Source: CAZTTG01 sp964615935
GTDB lineage: Bacteria > Planctomycetota > UBA1135 > GCA-002686595
Direction of reading: 5' to 3'
Length of the DNA: 64,000 nt
Assembly (NCBI GenBank): GCA_964615935.1
Contig: CAZTTG010000022.1
Span: 12,973-76,972 of the forward strand
In this document: piece by piece, positions 16,479-24,172 of the stretch
Layout: each line of letters opens with the position of its first letter
Position numbering within the stretch: position 1 is the stretch's first letter
Translations under genes and position numbers: made by a program
The notes under the pieces: model-generated
Database searches by the model: none
What the model was told of the DNA's origin: nothing
The model's input: the letters and a program-made list of their open reading frames with translations, nothing else

Positions 16479-18818
16479 CTACACGAGCGACATGAGCTGG
16501 TCGGTCAGCTCGCTGACCACGCGGATGTACTGGCTGGCGGCCGCGAAGGCCTGCTCGAACTCGATCAGGCGCACCATCTCCTCGTCCAGGTTGACGCCCG
16601 AGATCTGGTCCCGGCGCGCCTGCATCCCGTCCAGCAGGTACTGCTCGGCCTCGCGGGAGTGGGTGGCGGTGGCGATGTCCTGGCCCACCTCGGCGACCAG
16701 CCGCCCCATCCCCTCCCCCATCGAGACGTTGCCCAGCTCGGGCAGGTCCCGGTTCTGCAGCGCCAGCAGGTCGAGCAGGATTCCGGCGTCCCCCGCGGCC
16801 CCGGTGATCGACGCCGCCAGCAGGGTGGGGTCCTCGCGGATGTCGGCCCGCACGCCGATGTCGCCCGCGGTGCTGCCCACCATGAGCGAGTTCAATCCCA
16901 GGGCCGGCAGGATGTCGGCGGTGTCCGAGTCGGCGGTGGCGTCGAGCACGAAGAGGTCGCCCTCGCTGGCCGACACCTCGCCGCCCCCCAGCCGCAGGCG
17001 GATCCCGTCGAGGACCTCCAGCTCCTCGCCCGGCGTGTAGTCGGCGCCGACGTCGAGGGTGGCCACGGTCAGGCCCTGCTCGTCCAGGACGTCGATCTGC
17101 AGCCCGGGGGTGGTGCCGATGGCCCCGTCCATGTTGGGGCGGAAGGTGAGCAGGCGGTTGCTCGAGCCGGTGTACTCGCCGCCGACATCCACCGACACGG
17201 CCGTGTCGTGTCCGGAGACGGTCGTGCCCGCGCTCCAGCCGAAGGCCGCCATCGCGCTGCCCCCCACCAACTGGAAGCTCTCGGCCGATCCCGTGCCCGC
17301 GCTCTGCAGGACGAGATCTCCCCCCACGTTGGAGGCCACCAACCCGCTGGCCTGGAAGCCGGCGTCCGCGTTGAGGGCCGCGGCCACCTCCTCGGCGGTG
17401 GCGCTGGAGATCTCCTCGAAGCTACCGGTATCGAAGACCACCGTGATGGGCCCCGCCGGACCGACGAGGTCGATCGAGTCGCCGTCGGCCAGGCCGAAGG
17501 GGCCCGAGCCCCCCGTCCCCAGGGTGGCCCGGCCTCCCCCGAAGCTGCCGATGGGGTCGGGATCCGGGTCCAGCCGCCGGCTGAAGTCGAAGCCCGAGCC
17601 CGTCTGGGCCAGGATGGACACGCGGCCCTCGGCGGTCAGGGTGGCACTGATGCCGCCGATGGCGTTCAGCTCGTCCAGGAGATCCCCGACGGTGGTGCGC
17701 CCGGCGTCGATCTCGATCCGGTGCCGCGTGAGGGCTCCGGTGGCCTCGTCGGTGACGTTGACGTAGAGCTCCCCGTCCTGGACGTCGAAGGGCAGGCCCG
17801 CGCTGCCGAGCAGCTCGTCGAGGACGTCCCCGTCGAGGTCCTGGTCCAGGACGGCGTTCTGGCTGACCAGCAGGTGCAGGGGCCCGCTCGCGGGGATGCC
17901 GGTGCTGTGCTTGCGGTTGACCTCCAGCACGAGCTGGTGCGCGAAGGCGTCCATCTTCCCGCGCAGGCCGGGCATGAAGTCGTTCAGGAGGCCGAGCGAG
18001 CCGCCGATCTGCCCGCCGGCCACCGGCAGGAACACCTCCCCGCCCGCGAGCCGCAGGCCCACCGCGCCGTCCACGTCGGTGGCCACCTCCAGGCGGTTGT
18101 GGCCCCCCGAGTGGGCCAGGAGCCCCCCCGCGGCCAGCACCCGGACGGCGCCGTTGGCGTCCTCGTAGGCCTTCACGTCGATCAGCTCGGACAGCTGCGA
18201 GAGGGCCAGATCGCGCTGGTCGCGCAGGTCGCTGGCCTCGACGCCGGAGGCCTCGGTCATGCTGATCTCCTCGTTCAGCACGGCCACCCGCTCGGCCAGC
18301 AGGTTGACGCTCTCGGTGAGCGCCTGCACCTTCACCAGGAGGTCCCGGCGCAGGATGTTCAGGTTCGAGTCCACCTCGTTGAAGCGCCCGGTCAGCTCGG
18401 CGGTGGACTGGACCGCGTCGGAGCGGAGCACCTGGTCGTCGGGGGAGGCGGAGAGGGCCGAGAGGCTGCCGAAGAAGGCCTCCAGCAGGCTCGTCATCCC
18501 GGTGGAGCTGCCCTCGCCCAGGTAGGCATCGGCCTGCTCCAGCCCCGCCAGGCGCGCGTCCAGCCGCCCCAGGGAGGACACCTGCAGCAGCATCCGCCGA
18601 CCGAGCAGCTCGTCCACCGTGCGCTGGACGACGTCGGCCCGCACGCCGGTGCCCAGCATCAGGTCTCCCACCCGCACCGCGGGCGACGAGCTGATGTGCA
18701 GGTTGCGCCGCGAGAAGCCCGGGGTGTTGGCGTTGGCGATGTTGTGGCCGATGGTGTCCAGGGCCGCCTGCGACGTCAGGAGGGCCCGCAGACCGATGTC
18801 GAGTCCCAGGCTGCTCAC
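16479..18818 (-). CDS. flgK: Flagellar hook-associated protein FlgK
   Basis: FlgK (HAP1) is the first hook-filament junction protein. The N-terminus has the rod/hook family signature ALDTIGHNIANANTPGFSRRN, and the C-terminus has SGVNLDEEMVRLIEFEQAFAAASQYIRVVSELTDQLMSLV, which is diagnostic for FlgK. At 779 residues it is longer than the E. coli protein (547) because of a large beta-rich central insert (about 330-680). That insert contains a flagellar-hook-IN-like segment (FVVVFDTGSFEEISSATAEEVAAALNADA-type motif). The GTG start follows the flgN stop by one base, so translation is probably coupled to its own chaperone gene. Confidence 0.95.
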   Translation of the reverse strand: MSSLGLDIGLRALLTSQAALDTIGHNIANANTPGFSRRNLHISSSPAVRVGDLMLGTGVRADVVQRTVDELLGRRMLLQVSSLGRLDARLAGLEQADAYLGEGSSTGMTSLLEAFFGSLSALSASPDDQVLRSDAVQSTAELTGRFNEVDSNLNILRRDLLVKVQALTESVNLLAERVAVLNEEISMTEASGVEASDLRDQRDLALSQLSELIDVKAYEDANGAVRVLAAGGLLAHSGGHNRLEVATDVDGAVGLRLAGGEVFLPVAGGQIGGSLGLLNDFMPGLRGKMDAFAHQLVLEVNRKHSTGIPASGPLHLLVSQNAVLDQDLDGDVLDELLGSAGLPFDVQDGELYVNVTDEATGALTRHRIEIDAGRTTVGDLLDELNAIGGISATLTAEGRVSILAQTGSGFDFSRRLDPDPDPIGSFGGGRATLGTGGSGPFGLADGDSIDLVGPAGPITVVFDTGSFEEISSATAEEVAAALNADAGFQASGLVASNVGGDLVLQSAGTGSAESFQLVGGSAMAAFGWSAGTTVSGHDTAVSVDVGGEYTGSSNRLLTFRPNMDGAIGTTPGLQIDVLDEQGLTVATLDVGADYTPGEELEVLDGIRLRLGGGEVSASEGDLFVLDATADSDTADILPALGLNSLMVGSTAGDIGVRADIREDPTLLAASITGAAGDAGILLDLLALQNRDLPELGNVSMGEGMGRLVAEVGQDIATATHSREAEQYLLDGMQARRDQISGVNLDEEMVRLIEFEQAFAAASQYIRVVSELTDQLMSLV

Positions 18819-18819
18819 C

Positions 18820-19296
18820 TCATGCCTCCGCGTTGACCAGCGCGCCGCCCGAGCGGGCGCCCTGCTGCAGCTCCTGCGATATCACCGTGCCGATGGCCTC
18901 GTGCAGGACCTGGCCCTGCAGGCGCGCCAGGGAGCCGATCCGCCGGGTGCGGCGCACCACCTGCGCGACCAGCGCCCGCAGCTCGGTGCGCAGGTGTGCC
19001 AGGTTGCCCCGGGGCTCGCCGATGCGCTCGACGATGCTCGAGAGGGTGAGCGAGTCCGGGCTCACCTCGAAGCTCGCCGCCAGGCCCGTCAGGATCGCGC
19101 GCCGCTCGCGGGAGCGGGCGTCCTCCGAGGCGACCTCCTCCCCCAGGGCCTCGGCGGCGGCCAGCACCTCCTCGGGGGAGCCCCTCGAGATGGCGATCTC
19201 CTCGGCGTCCAGCCGCTCCAGGACGCGCGCCTGGGCGGCGATCTCCCGCTGCACGCAGGCTTCCAGCCGGTGCAGCCAGTGGGCCAGCTCTGTCAT
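18820..19296 (-). CDS. flgN: FlgN-type flagellar export chaperone
   Basis: FlgN binds the C-terminal helices of FlgK and FlgL and escorts them to the export gate. This 158-residue protein is almost entirely helical, with the layout of the family: a first helix (LAHWLHRLEACVQREIAAQARVLERLDAEE), a regular loop, then a long pair ending in ALVAQVVRRTRRIGSLARLQGQVLHEAIGTVISQE. Position is the strongest support: it sits immediately before flgK and overlaps the rod-binding gene by 4 bases. The ATG at 19296 was chosen because the upstream extension of the frame merely mirrors flgJ in another phase. Confidence 0.8.
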   Translation of the reverse strand: MTELAHWLHRLEACVQREIAAQARVLERLDAEEIAISRGSPEEVLAAAEALGEEVASEDARSRERRAILTGLAASFEVSPDSLTLSSIVERIGEPRGNLAHLRTELRALVAQVVRRTRRIGSLARLQGQVLHEAIGTVISQELQQGARSGGALVNAEA

Positions 19297-19637
19297 GATC
19301 CTGCCTCCGCCGGTCGGTTGTCCTCTTCGGCCGCGCCCATGCCAGCCTTCACCATCCCCACCAGGCCCAGATCGCCGGAGCGGGCGATGGCCTGGCCGAC
19401 GTGCTCGTCCAGCCAGCCCTCGTAGACGTCGGCCCCCGCGCCGCCCCCGAAGAAGCCCTCCGAGAGGCCCCGGCGCATCTCCCGCGCCAGCATGGTGGCG
19501 AAGAGCGCCTCGAAGAGCTGCGCGGTCTCCTCGACCGGCCCTCCCTGCGCGGGGAGGCGCTCGGCCTGGGCCTGCTGCGCCAGGAGGCGCGCCCGATCCA
19601 GGCCCGCGAGGCCGCAATCCATGGAGCCCTCGACCAT
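19293..19637 (-). CDS. flgJ: Rod-binding protein FlgJ, muramidase-less form
   Basis: In this 114-residue protein the rod-binding domain is clear at about residues 35-95: QLFEALFATMLAREMRRGLSEGFFGGGAGADVYEGWLDEHVGQAIARSGDLGL. This is the family pattern of an (F)E..F...ML..MR helix followed by Y...D......A..G.LG. The peptidoglycan hydrolase domain found in enteric FlgJ is absent. That is normal outside beta/gamma-proteobacteria, where a separate hydrolase opens the wall. The protein would act as a scaffold for rod polymerisation in the periplasm. It begins 2 bases after flgI and overlaps flgN. A second Met at codon 6 is an alternative start. Confidence 0.85.
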   Translation of the reverse strand: MVEGSMDCGLAGLDRARLLAQQAQAERLPAQGGPVEETAQLFEALFATMLAREMRRGLSEGFFGGGAGADVYEGWLDEHVGQAIARSGDLGLVGMVKAGMGAAEEDNRPAEAGS

Positions 19638-19639
19638 GT

Positions 19640-20869
19640 CTACATGCGCTGGATGTCGGCGAGCAGGAGCCCGCCCTGGGCCATGGCTTCCAGGATGCTG
19701 ATCGTGTCCCGGGGGGTGGTGCCGAGCACGTTCAGGACCTCGACCACCTCCTGCAGGGTGACCGCGCCGGGGACCACCGCGAGGCCGCTGTTCTCCTCCT
19801 CCACGTTCAGGGCGGTGCGGTCGAGCACCTGCGTGCTGCCGTCCGAGAGCGGCCCCGGCTGGCTGGCCTGGGGGGTCTCGGCGATGGTGACCGTCAGGTT
19901 GCCGTGGGCGATCGCGCCCGGGCGCAGGCGCACGCCCTCGCCCATGACGATCACGCCGGTGCGCTCGTTGATGATCACCCGCGGGATGGTATCGGGGACG
20001 ACCTCGCGCTTGAGGATCGAGTCCAGGTAGGCCACCCAGGCCGACTCCGGCAGGTCCTGGGGGACCGCCACCCGGACCGTGCGGCCGTCGGGGGTGGCCT
20101 CGGCCGCCTCGGGGTAGATCTGGTTGATCGCCTCGGCGATGCGGACCATGTTGCCGAAGGGGCTGTGGGCCGCGCGCAGGTCGAGGTAGATGTAGCCGTG
20201 GTCGCTGACGATGCAGCTCTCCACCTCGCGCTCCACCTTGCCGCGCAGGGTGCCCACGTTGACGTGGTTGCGGGTGGCCGAGGCGCCCGCGCCTTCGGCC
20301 GAGAAGCCGCCCACGTTGACCGGCCCGTAGGCGGTGGCGTAGACCATCGAGCCGGTGATGTCGGTCAGCTCGGTCATGGTCAGGGTGCCGCCCTGCAGGC
20401 TCTCGGCGTCGCCGATGGTCGAGACCCGCACGTCGATCTGGCGGCCGGGCTTGATGCCCGGCGGCAGGTTGGACTCCACCCTCACGATGGCGCAGTTCTC
20501 GGGCTTGAGCTCCTGCAGATCGATGGTGATGTTGTGGGTGAGCAGCAGGTTCTGCACCAGCTGCCGGGTCATCTGCACCGAGTCGCCGGTGCCCGCCAGG
20601 CCGGTCACCAGGCCCACGCCCATCACGTGGTTCTCCTCCTGCCCGCGCACCGCCACCAGGCTGCGCACCGGGCTTCGGATGGGGCCCGCGGCGCCGCGCC
20701 CGGGGGTGGGCTCGAAGCGCGGCGTGCGCGTCACGCGGGCGCTCGAGCGCCCCTGGGGTTGCGCGGGGGCCTCGATGCCGCCCACCGGGATCAGCTCGAT
20801 CTCGGTCTCGCGCGGCTCCGGCGCGCCCTGCAGCGCGGGGGCCAGGATCAGGAAGGATGCGAGGATCAT
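19640..20869 (-). CDS. flgI: Flagellar P-ring protein FlgI
   Basis: FlgI forms the P ring around the rod in the peptidoglycan layer. A signal peptide (MILASFLILAPALQGA) leads into about 50 extra residues, and then the conserved start VRSLVAVRGQEENHVMGVGLVTGLAGTGDSVQMTRQLVQNLLLTHNI. Further family blocks are NCAIVRVESNLPPGIKPGRQIDVRVSTIGDAESLQGGTL and PRVIINERTGVIVMGEGVRLRPGAIAHGNLTV. The C-terminus, VTLQEVVEVLNVLGTTPRDTISILEAMAQGGLL, is typical. The presence of FlgI, FlgH and FlgA shows that this cell has an outer membrane with L and P rings. Confidence 0.95.
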   Translation of the reverse strand: MILASFLILAPALQGAPEPRETEIELIPVGGIEAPAQPQGRSSARVTRTPRFEPTPGRGAAGPIRSPVRSLVAVRGQEENHVMGVGLVTGLAGTGDSVQMTRQLVQNLLLTHNITIDLQELKPENCAIVRVESNLPPGIKPGRQIDVRVSTIGDAESLQGGTLTMTELTDITGSMVYATAYGPVNVGGFSAEGAGASATRNHVNVGTLRGKVEREVESCIVSDHGYIYLDLRAAHSPFGNMVRIAEAINQIYPEAAEATPDGRTVRVAVPQDLPESAWVAYLDSILKREVVPDTIPRVIINERTGVIVMGEGVRLRPGAIAHGNLTVTIAETPQASQPGPLSDGSTQVLDRTALNVEEENSGLAVVPGAVTLQEVVEVLNVLGTTPRDTISILEAMAQGGLLLADIQRM

Positions 20870-20891
20870 GGGTCAGCCGCTCTCCGCCCGC

Positions 20892-21521
20892 TCAGAAGGG
20901 CCAGATCCAGGTGAGGACGTCGTAGACCGCGCCGCCCAGGCCGCGGCGGTTGGTGTGGTCGGTCAGGGGTCCGCTGCCGCGGTAGCGGATGTCGGCGTTG
21001 GCCACCAGCTCGGACTGGATGCTGTTGTCCGCCTGGATGTCGTACTTGCGCACCACGCCGGTGAACTCGATCAGCTTGGTCTCGCGGTCGATGCGGATCT
21101 CGCGCCGGCCGCTGAGCACCAGGTTGCCGTTGGGGAGCACGTCCACCACGATGGCCGCCAGGCGCGTGGTGAAGGTGCCCTTCTTCTCGTAGTTGGCCGT
21201 ACCGGAGAAGTCGGTGGCCGAGCCCCCGTCGATCTCCGGCAGGTAGTTGAACATGTTGGGCTTCAGGTCCAGGGTGGTGAGCTTGTACTTGAGCGAGCTC
21301 TCCTTGCTGAGACCCGAGGACTCCTGGTTCGAGATGTCCTGGTTCTCCGAGACCACCACCGTCACGATGTCGCCGAGGCGGTAGGCGGTCTTGTCGGCGA
21401 TGGCCCCGCGGGGCCCGCGGTCGGGGTCGTAGATCGAGCCCATGCGCGCCTGGGCGCCGGCCGGCGCGCTGGTGACTGCGAGGAGCAGGGTCGCTCCGGC
21501 GAGGATCGAGAGGGTCTTCAT
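20892..21521 (-). CDS. flgH: Flagellar L-ring protein FlgH lacking a lipobox
   Basis: FlgH forms the outer-membrane L ring bushing. The 209-residue protein has the family core: TAYRLGDIVTVVVSENQDISNQESSGLSKES, then TRLAAIVVDVLPNGNLVLSGRREIRID, RKYDIQADNSIQSELVANADIRYRGSGPLTDH and a closing aromatic helix ending WIWPF. Unlike enteric FlgH it has an ordinary signal peptide (MKTLSILAGATLLLAVTSAPAGAQA) with no cysteine, so it cannot be a conventional lipoprotein. Similar non-lipidated FlgH occurs in some other phyla. The ATG at 21521 was chosen from the signal peptide; the longer frame upstream mirrors flgA. It lies 17 bases after flgA. Confidence 0.93.
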   Translation of the reverse strand: MKTLSILAGATLLLAVTSAPAGAQARMGSIYDPDRGPRGAIADKTAYRLGDIVTVVVSENQDISNQESSGLSKESSLKYKLTTLDLKPNMFNYLPEIDGGSATDFSGTANYEKKGTFTTRLAAIVVDVLPNGNLVLSGRREIRIDRETKLIEFTGVVRKYDIQADNSIQSELVANADIRYRGSGPLTDHTNRRGLGGAVYDVLTWIWPF

Positions 21522-21538
21522 GCGGCTAGGCCTTCTTC

Positions 21539-22474
21539 TCAGCGGTCGGCGGAGAGGTCGATCTCGAGCAGGTTGCGGCCCACGACGACGGCCATCAGCT
21601 CGCGCTGGCCCTCGGTCAGGCACAGGACGCGGTCGCCCAGCGCCCCGGCCTCCGTGGCGGTGGCGGGACGGCTGGCGACCACGCGGCCCTTGCGGATCCG
21701 CAGGTACACCTCGTCCCCCTTCTGGATGATCTGCGGCCGGACCACGTCCGACTCGCAGACGATGCGGCCCGCCTCCAGGTCCCGGCGCGCCACCGATCCG
21801 ATCAGGAGGCCCGCCGGGAGGCTCTGGGCGCGCAGCCCGGGCGCGGCCGGGACCCGTCGGTTCTCGATGATGCCCAGGCCGATCGTCTCGCCGGCGGCCA
21901 CCCGGCGCGAGAGCACCGGCCGCACCTCGAAGCGCTCGACCTGCCACTGCGTCCACACGGTGCGGTGGATCTCGCCGTCCACCAGGATCCGGACGGGGAC
22001 CGAGATCGCGCCGGCGCGCTCCTCGACGCTGGGGAGGATCGAGCGCAGCACGGGGGCGGCTCCGGTCGCGGGAACGACTTGATCGGAGACCGTCCGGGCG
22101 AGCCTCAGCGAGGCGTCGGCCTGGCCCAGGGCGCGCTCCAGCTCCGCCCGCGCGGCGCTCACCAGCTCGGCGGCGGCCACCTTCACGGTCTCGGGGTGCA
22201 CCCGGCAGGCCTGCGAGCCGGTGAGCGCGAGGTCGAGGCCGGGGGCCGCCCGCTCCAGCTCCTGCTCGAGCCTCCAGGCCACCAGGAGGCGGCTGTAGCC
22301 GGGGGCGGGCGCGTAGCCCACCCGCAGGGCGGCGGCGCGCTCGACGGCGGCCGGGTCGTCGCCCGCGATGCGGGCGATCTCGCCCAGGACGATCTCGGTT
22401 CCGCACACGCTGGCCTCGGGGGGCAGGGTGACGGTGACCTGGCTCAGGCAGGCGATGGCGAGCGTTGCGATCAT
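21539..22474 (-). CDS. flgA: Flagellar P-ring assembly chaperone FlgA
   Basis: FlgA is a periplasmic chaperone for P-ring formation. A short signal peptide (MIATLAIACLSQ) is followed by an alpha/beta N-terminal domain (EIVLGEIARIAGDDPAAVERAAALRVGYAPAPGYSR). The C-terminal SAF domain runs from RVLSRRVAAGETIGLGIIENRRV to GDEVYLRIRKGRVVASRPATATEAGALGDRVLC. The LEAGRIVCESDVVRPQIIQKGDEV segment is typical of FlgA. At 311 residues it is longer than the E. coli protein (219) because of the extended linker between domains. It sits between flgG and flgH. Confidence 0.9.
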   Translation of the reverse strand: MIATLAIACLSQVTVTLPPEASVCGTEIVLGEIARIAGDDPAAVERAAALRVGYAPAPGYSRLLVAWRLEQELERAAPGLDLALTGSQACRVHPETVKVAAAELVSAARAELERALGQADASLRLARTVSDQVVPATGAAPVLRSILPSVEERAGAISVPVRILVDGEIHRTVWTQWQVERFEVRPVLSRRVAAGETIGLGIIENRRVPAAPGLRAQSLPAGLLIGSVARRDLEAGRIVCESDVVRPQIIQKGDEVYLRIRKGRVVASRPATATEAGALGDRVLCLTEGQRELMAVVVGRNLLEIDLSADR

Positions 22475-22483
22475 GGCGGCTGC

Positions 22484-23272
22484 CTAGCGGATCATCTGGT
22501 TGACCTGCTGCATCATCTCGTCGCTGACGCGGATGGCGCGGCTGTTGATCTCGTAGTTGCGCTGGGCCATGATCAGCCCGACCAGCTCATCGACGATCTG
22601 TACGTTGGAGCGCTCGATGCTCGCCTGGCGGATCATGCCGGTTCCGTCCACGCCCGGCACGGCGGAGGTCTCCGGCCCGGAGCTGGCGGTGGCCGCGTAC
22701 AGGTTCCCGCCCACGGCCTTCAGGCCGGCGGGGTTGGGGAAGCGGAAGAGCTGCAGGGTGGTGAGCTGGGTGGGGGGCTCGCCCTCGCTGCGGCGGGTGG
22801 CCACGGTGCCGTCCTCGCCCACGATCACCTCCAGGGTGCCGGGGGGGATGGTGACCGGCGGGTCCAGCATGTGTCCCTGGGCGTTGACCATGCGGCCCTG
22901 GCCGTCGGGGCGGAAGCTGCCGTCGCGGGAGTAGCGGAACTCTCCGCTGCCCAGCTTCACGCGGAAGAAGCCCTCGCCGCTGATGGCCAGGTCGTACGGG
23001 TTGCCGGTCTGCACCAGCTCTCCCTGCCGGAAGATCTTGAGCGAGCCGGCCACCTCGGTGCCGCTGCCGACCTGCAGGCCGGTGGGATTCATGGCGGCGG
23101 CCGAGGTGGGCGCACCGGGCTCGTGGAAGGTCTGATACAGGAGCGAGCGGAAGGCCAGCTCGTTCCGCTTGAAGCCGCTGGTGTTCACGTTCGCGATGTT
23201 GTTGGCGATCGTGTCGACCTGGAGCTGCTGGGCTCGCATGCCCGAGGCAGCGGTCATCATGGCGCGAATCAT
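22484..23272 (-). CDS. flgG: Flagellar distal rod protein FlgG
   Basis: FlgG builds the distal rod that passes through the L and P rings. The 262-residue length matches the family (260). The N-terminus MIRAMMTAASGMRAQQLQVDTIANNIANVNTSGFKR and the C-terminus ERSNVQIVDELVGLIMAQRNYEINSRAIRVSDEMMQQVNQMIR are diagnostic. The block LQVGSGTEVAGSLKIFRQGELVQTGNPYDLAISGEGFF lies between them. The stretch after the N-terminal helix that sets FlgG (straight rod) apart from FlgE (curved hook) is present. Start at 23272 (ATG ATT CGC GCC ATG); the frame extends upstream only as a shadow of flgF. Confidence 0.96.
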   Translation of the reverse strand: MIRAMMTAASGMRAQQLQVDTIANNIANVNTSGFKRNELAFRSLLYQTFHEPGAPTSAAAMNPTGLQVGSGTEVAGSLKIFRQGELVQTGNPYDLAISGEGFFRVKLGSGEFRYSRDGSFRPDGQGRMVNAQGHMLDPPVTIPPGTLEVIVGEDGTVATRRSEGEPPTQLTTLQLFRFPNPAGLKAVGGNLYAATASSGPETSAVPGVDGTGMIRQASIERSNVQIVDELVGLIMAQRNYEINSRAIRVSDEMMQQVNQMIR

Positions 23273-23307
23273 GGCGTCTCTTCCCTGGCTACGAGGGGTG
23301 GGTGGGG

Positions 23308-24009
23308 CTACCGGGGCTGGATCAGGCGGCGGTAGCTCTGTTCGATGAGGGACATGGCCCGGGTGGAGGCCTCGAAGCGGCGCTGGATGGCGATCATGCT
23401 CACCATCTCCTCGATGGCGGAGACGTTGGTGGACTCGAGGTACCCCTGCTTCACCTTTGCCTCGTGGGGCGCCTCGATCGCTCCCGCCGGGGGCCGCCAG
23501 TTCCCGTAGGGATCCGGTCGCAGCAGGTTCGGGTCGGCGAAGTGGGCGATCTTCAGCGCTCCGACCTCGGAGCCGTCCTGCCACAGACGCCCCTCGCCAT
23601 CCACGCTCAGGGGCTCGCCCGAGGGATCGATGGTCCCGCGGGGTCCGTCCCAGGCCACGGGGAAGCCGTCCTGGGTCAGGAGCGTCCCGTTCTCGTCCTT
23701 CCGGAAGCGCCCGTCGCGGGTGTAGGCCTCGCCTTCGGGGGTCTCGACGGCGAAGAAGCCGGCCCCTTCGAGGGCCAGATCGGTGTCGAGGCCGGTATGC
23801 CGCAGCTCGCCCTGCGAGAAGTCGATGGCGGTCCTGGTGGTCACCTGCTCCTGCACCGCCCCCTCCAGGACACGCGCGAAGGAGTTGGTGCTGGAGCCCA
23901 GCCGCTTGTACCCCACGGTGCCCAGGTTGGCGAGATTGGTGGCGACCGCGTCGAGCTGCCGCTCGGCGGTCTGCATGGCGGATACCGCGCTGAACAGACC
24001 TTCGTTCAT
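23308..24009 (-). CDS. flgF: Flagellar proximal rod protein FlgF
   Basis: FlgF is one of the rod proteins below FlgG. The 233-residue protein has the family ends MNEGLFSAVSAMQTAERQLDAVATNLANLGTVGYKR and LESTNVSAIEEMVSMIAIQRRFEASTRAMSLIEQSYRRL. The central block DFSQGELRHTGLDTDLALEGAGFFAVETPEGEAYTRDGRFRKDENG is FlgF/FlgG-like. Shorter length and the position directly before flgG favour FlgF. A 163-base gap separates it from the gene upstream, so a promoter could lie there, but no clear sigma-28 or sigma-54 site was seen. Confidence 0.9.
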   Translation of the reverse strand: MNEGLFSAVSAMQTAERQLDAVATNLANLGTVGYKRLGSSTNSFARVLEGAVQEQVTTRTAIDFSQGELRHTGLDTDLALEGAGFFAVETPEGEAYTRDGRFRKDENGTLLTQDGFPVAWDGPRGTIDPSGEPLSVDGEGRLWQDGSEVGALKIAHFADPNLLRPDPYGNWRPPAGAIEAPHEAKVKQGYLESTNVSAIEEMVSMIAIQRRFEASTRAMSLIEQSYRRLIQPR

Positions 24010-24172
24010 GCCCGCGAGGAAGCAAGGCGCGTGCCAGGTGGGAGGCGGGCCAGAAGGGCCTTCTCCGGCGCCCTGAGGGGGTCTCGGCGGGCAAGCCCGG
24101 GAGGGCCGGGACGCGGGCTGCGGGAAAGGAGTTCCGGGTGGGAAGTTCCTTCCGGGACGGCCCGGGACCGGA

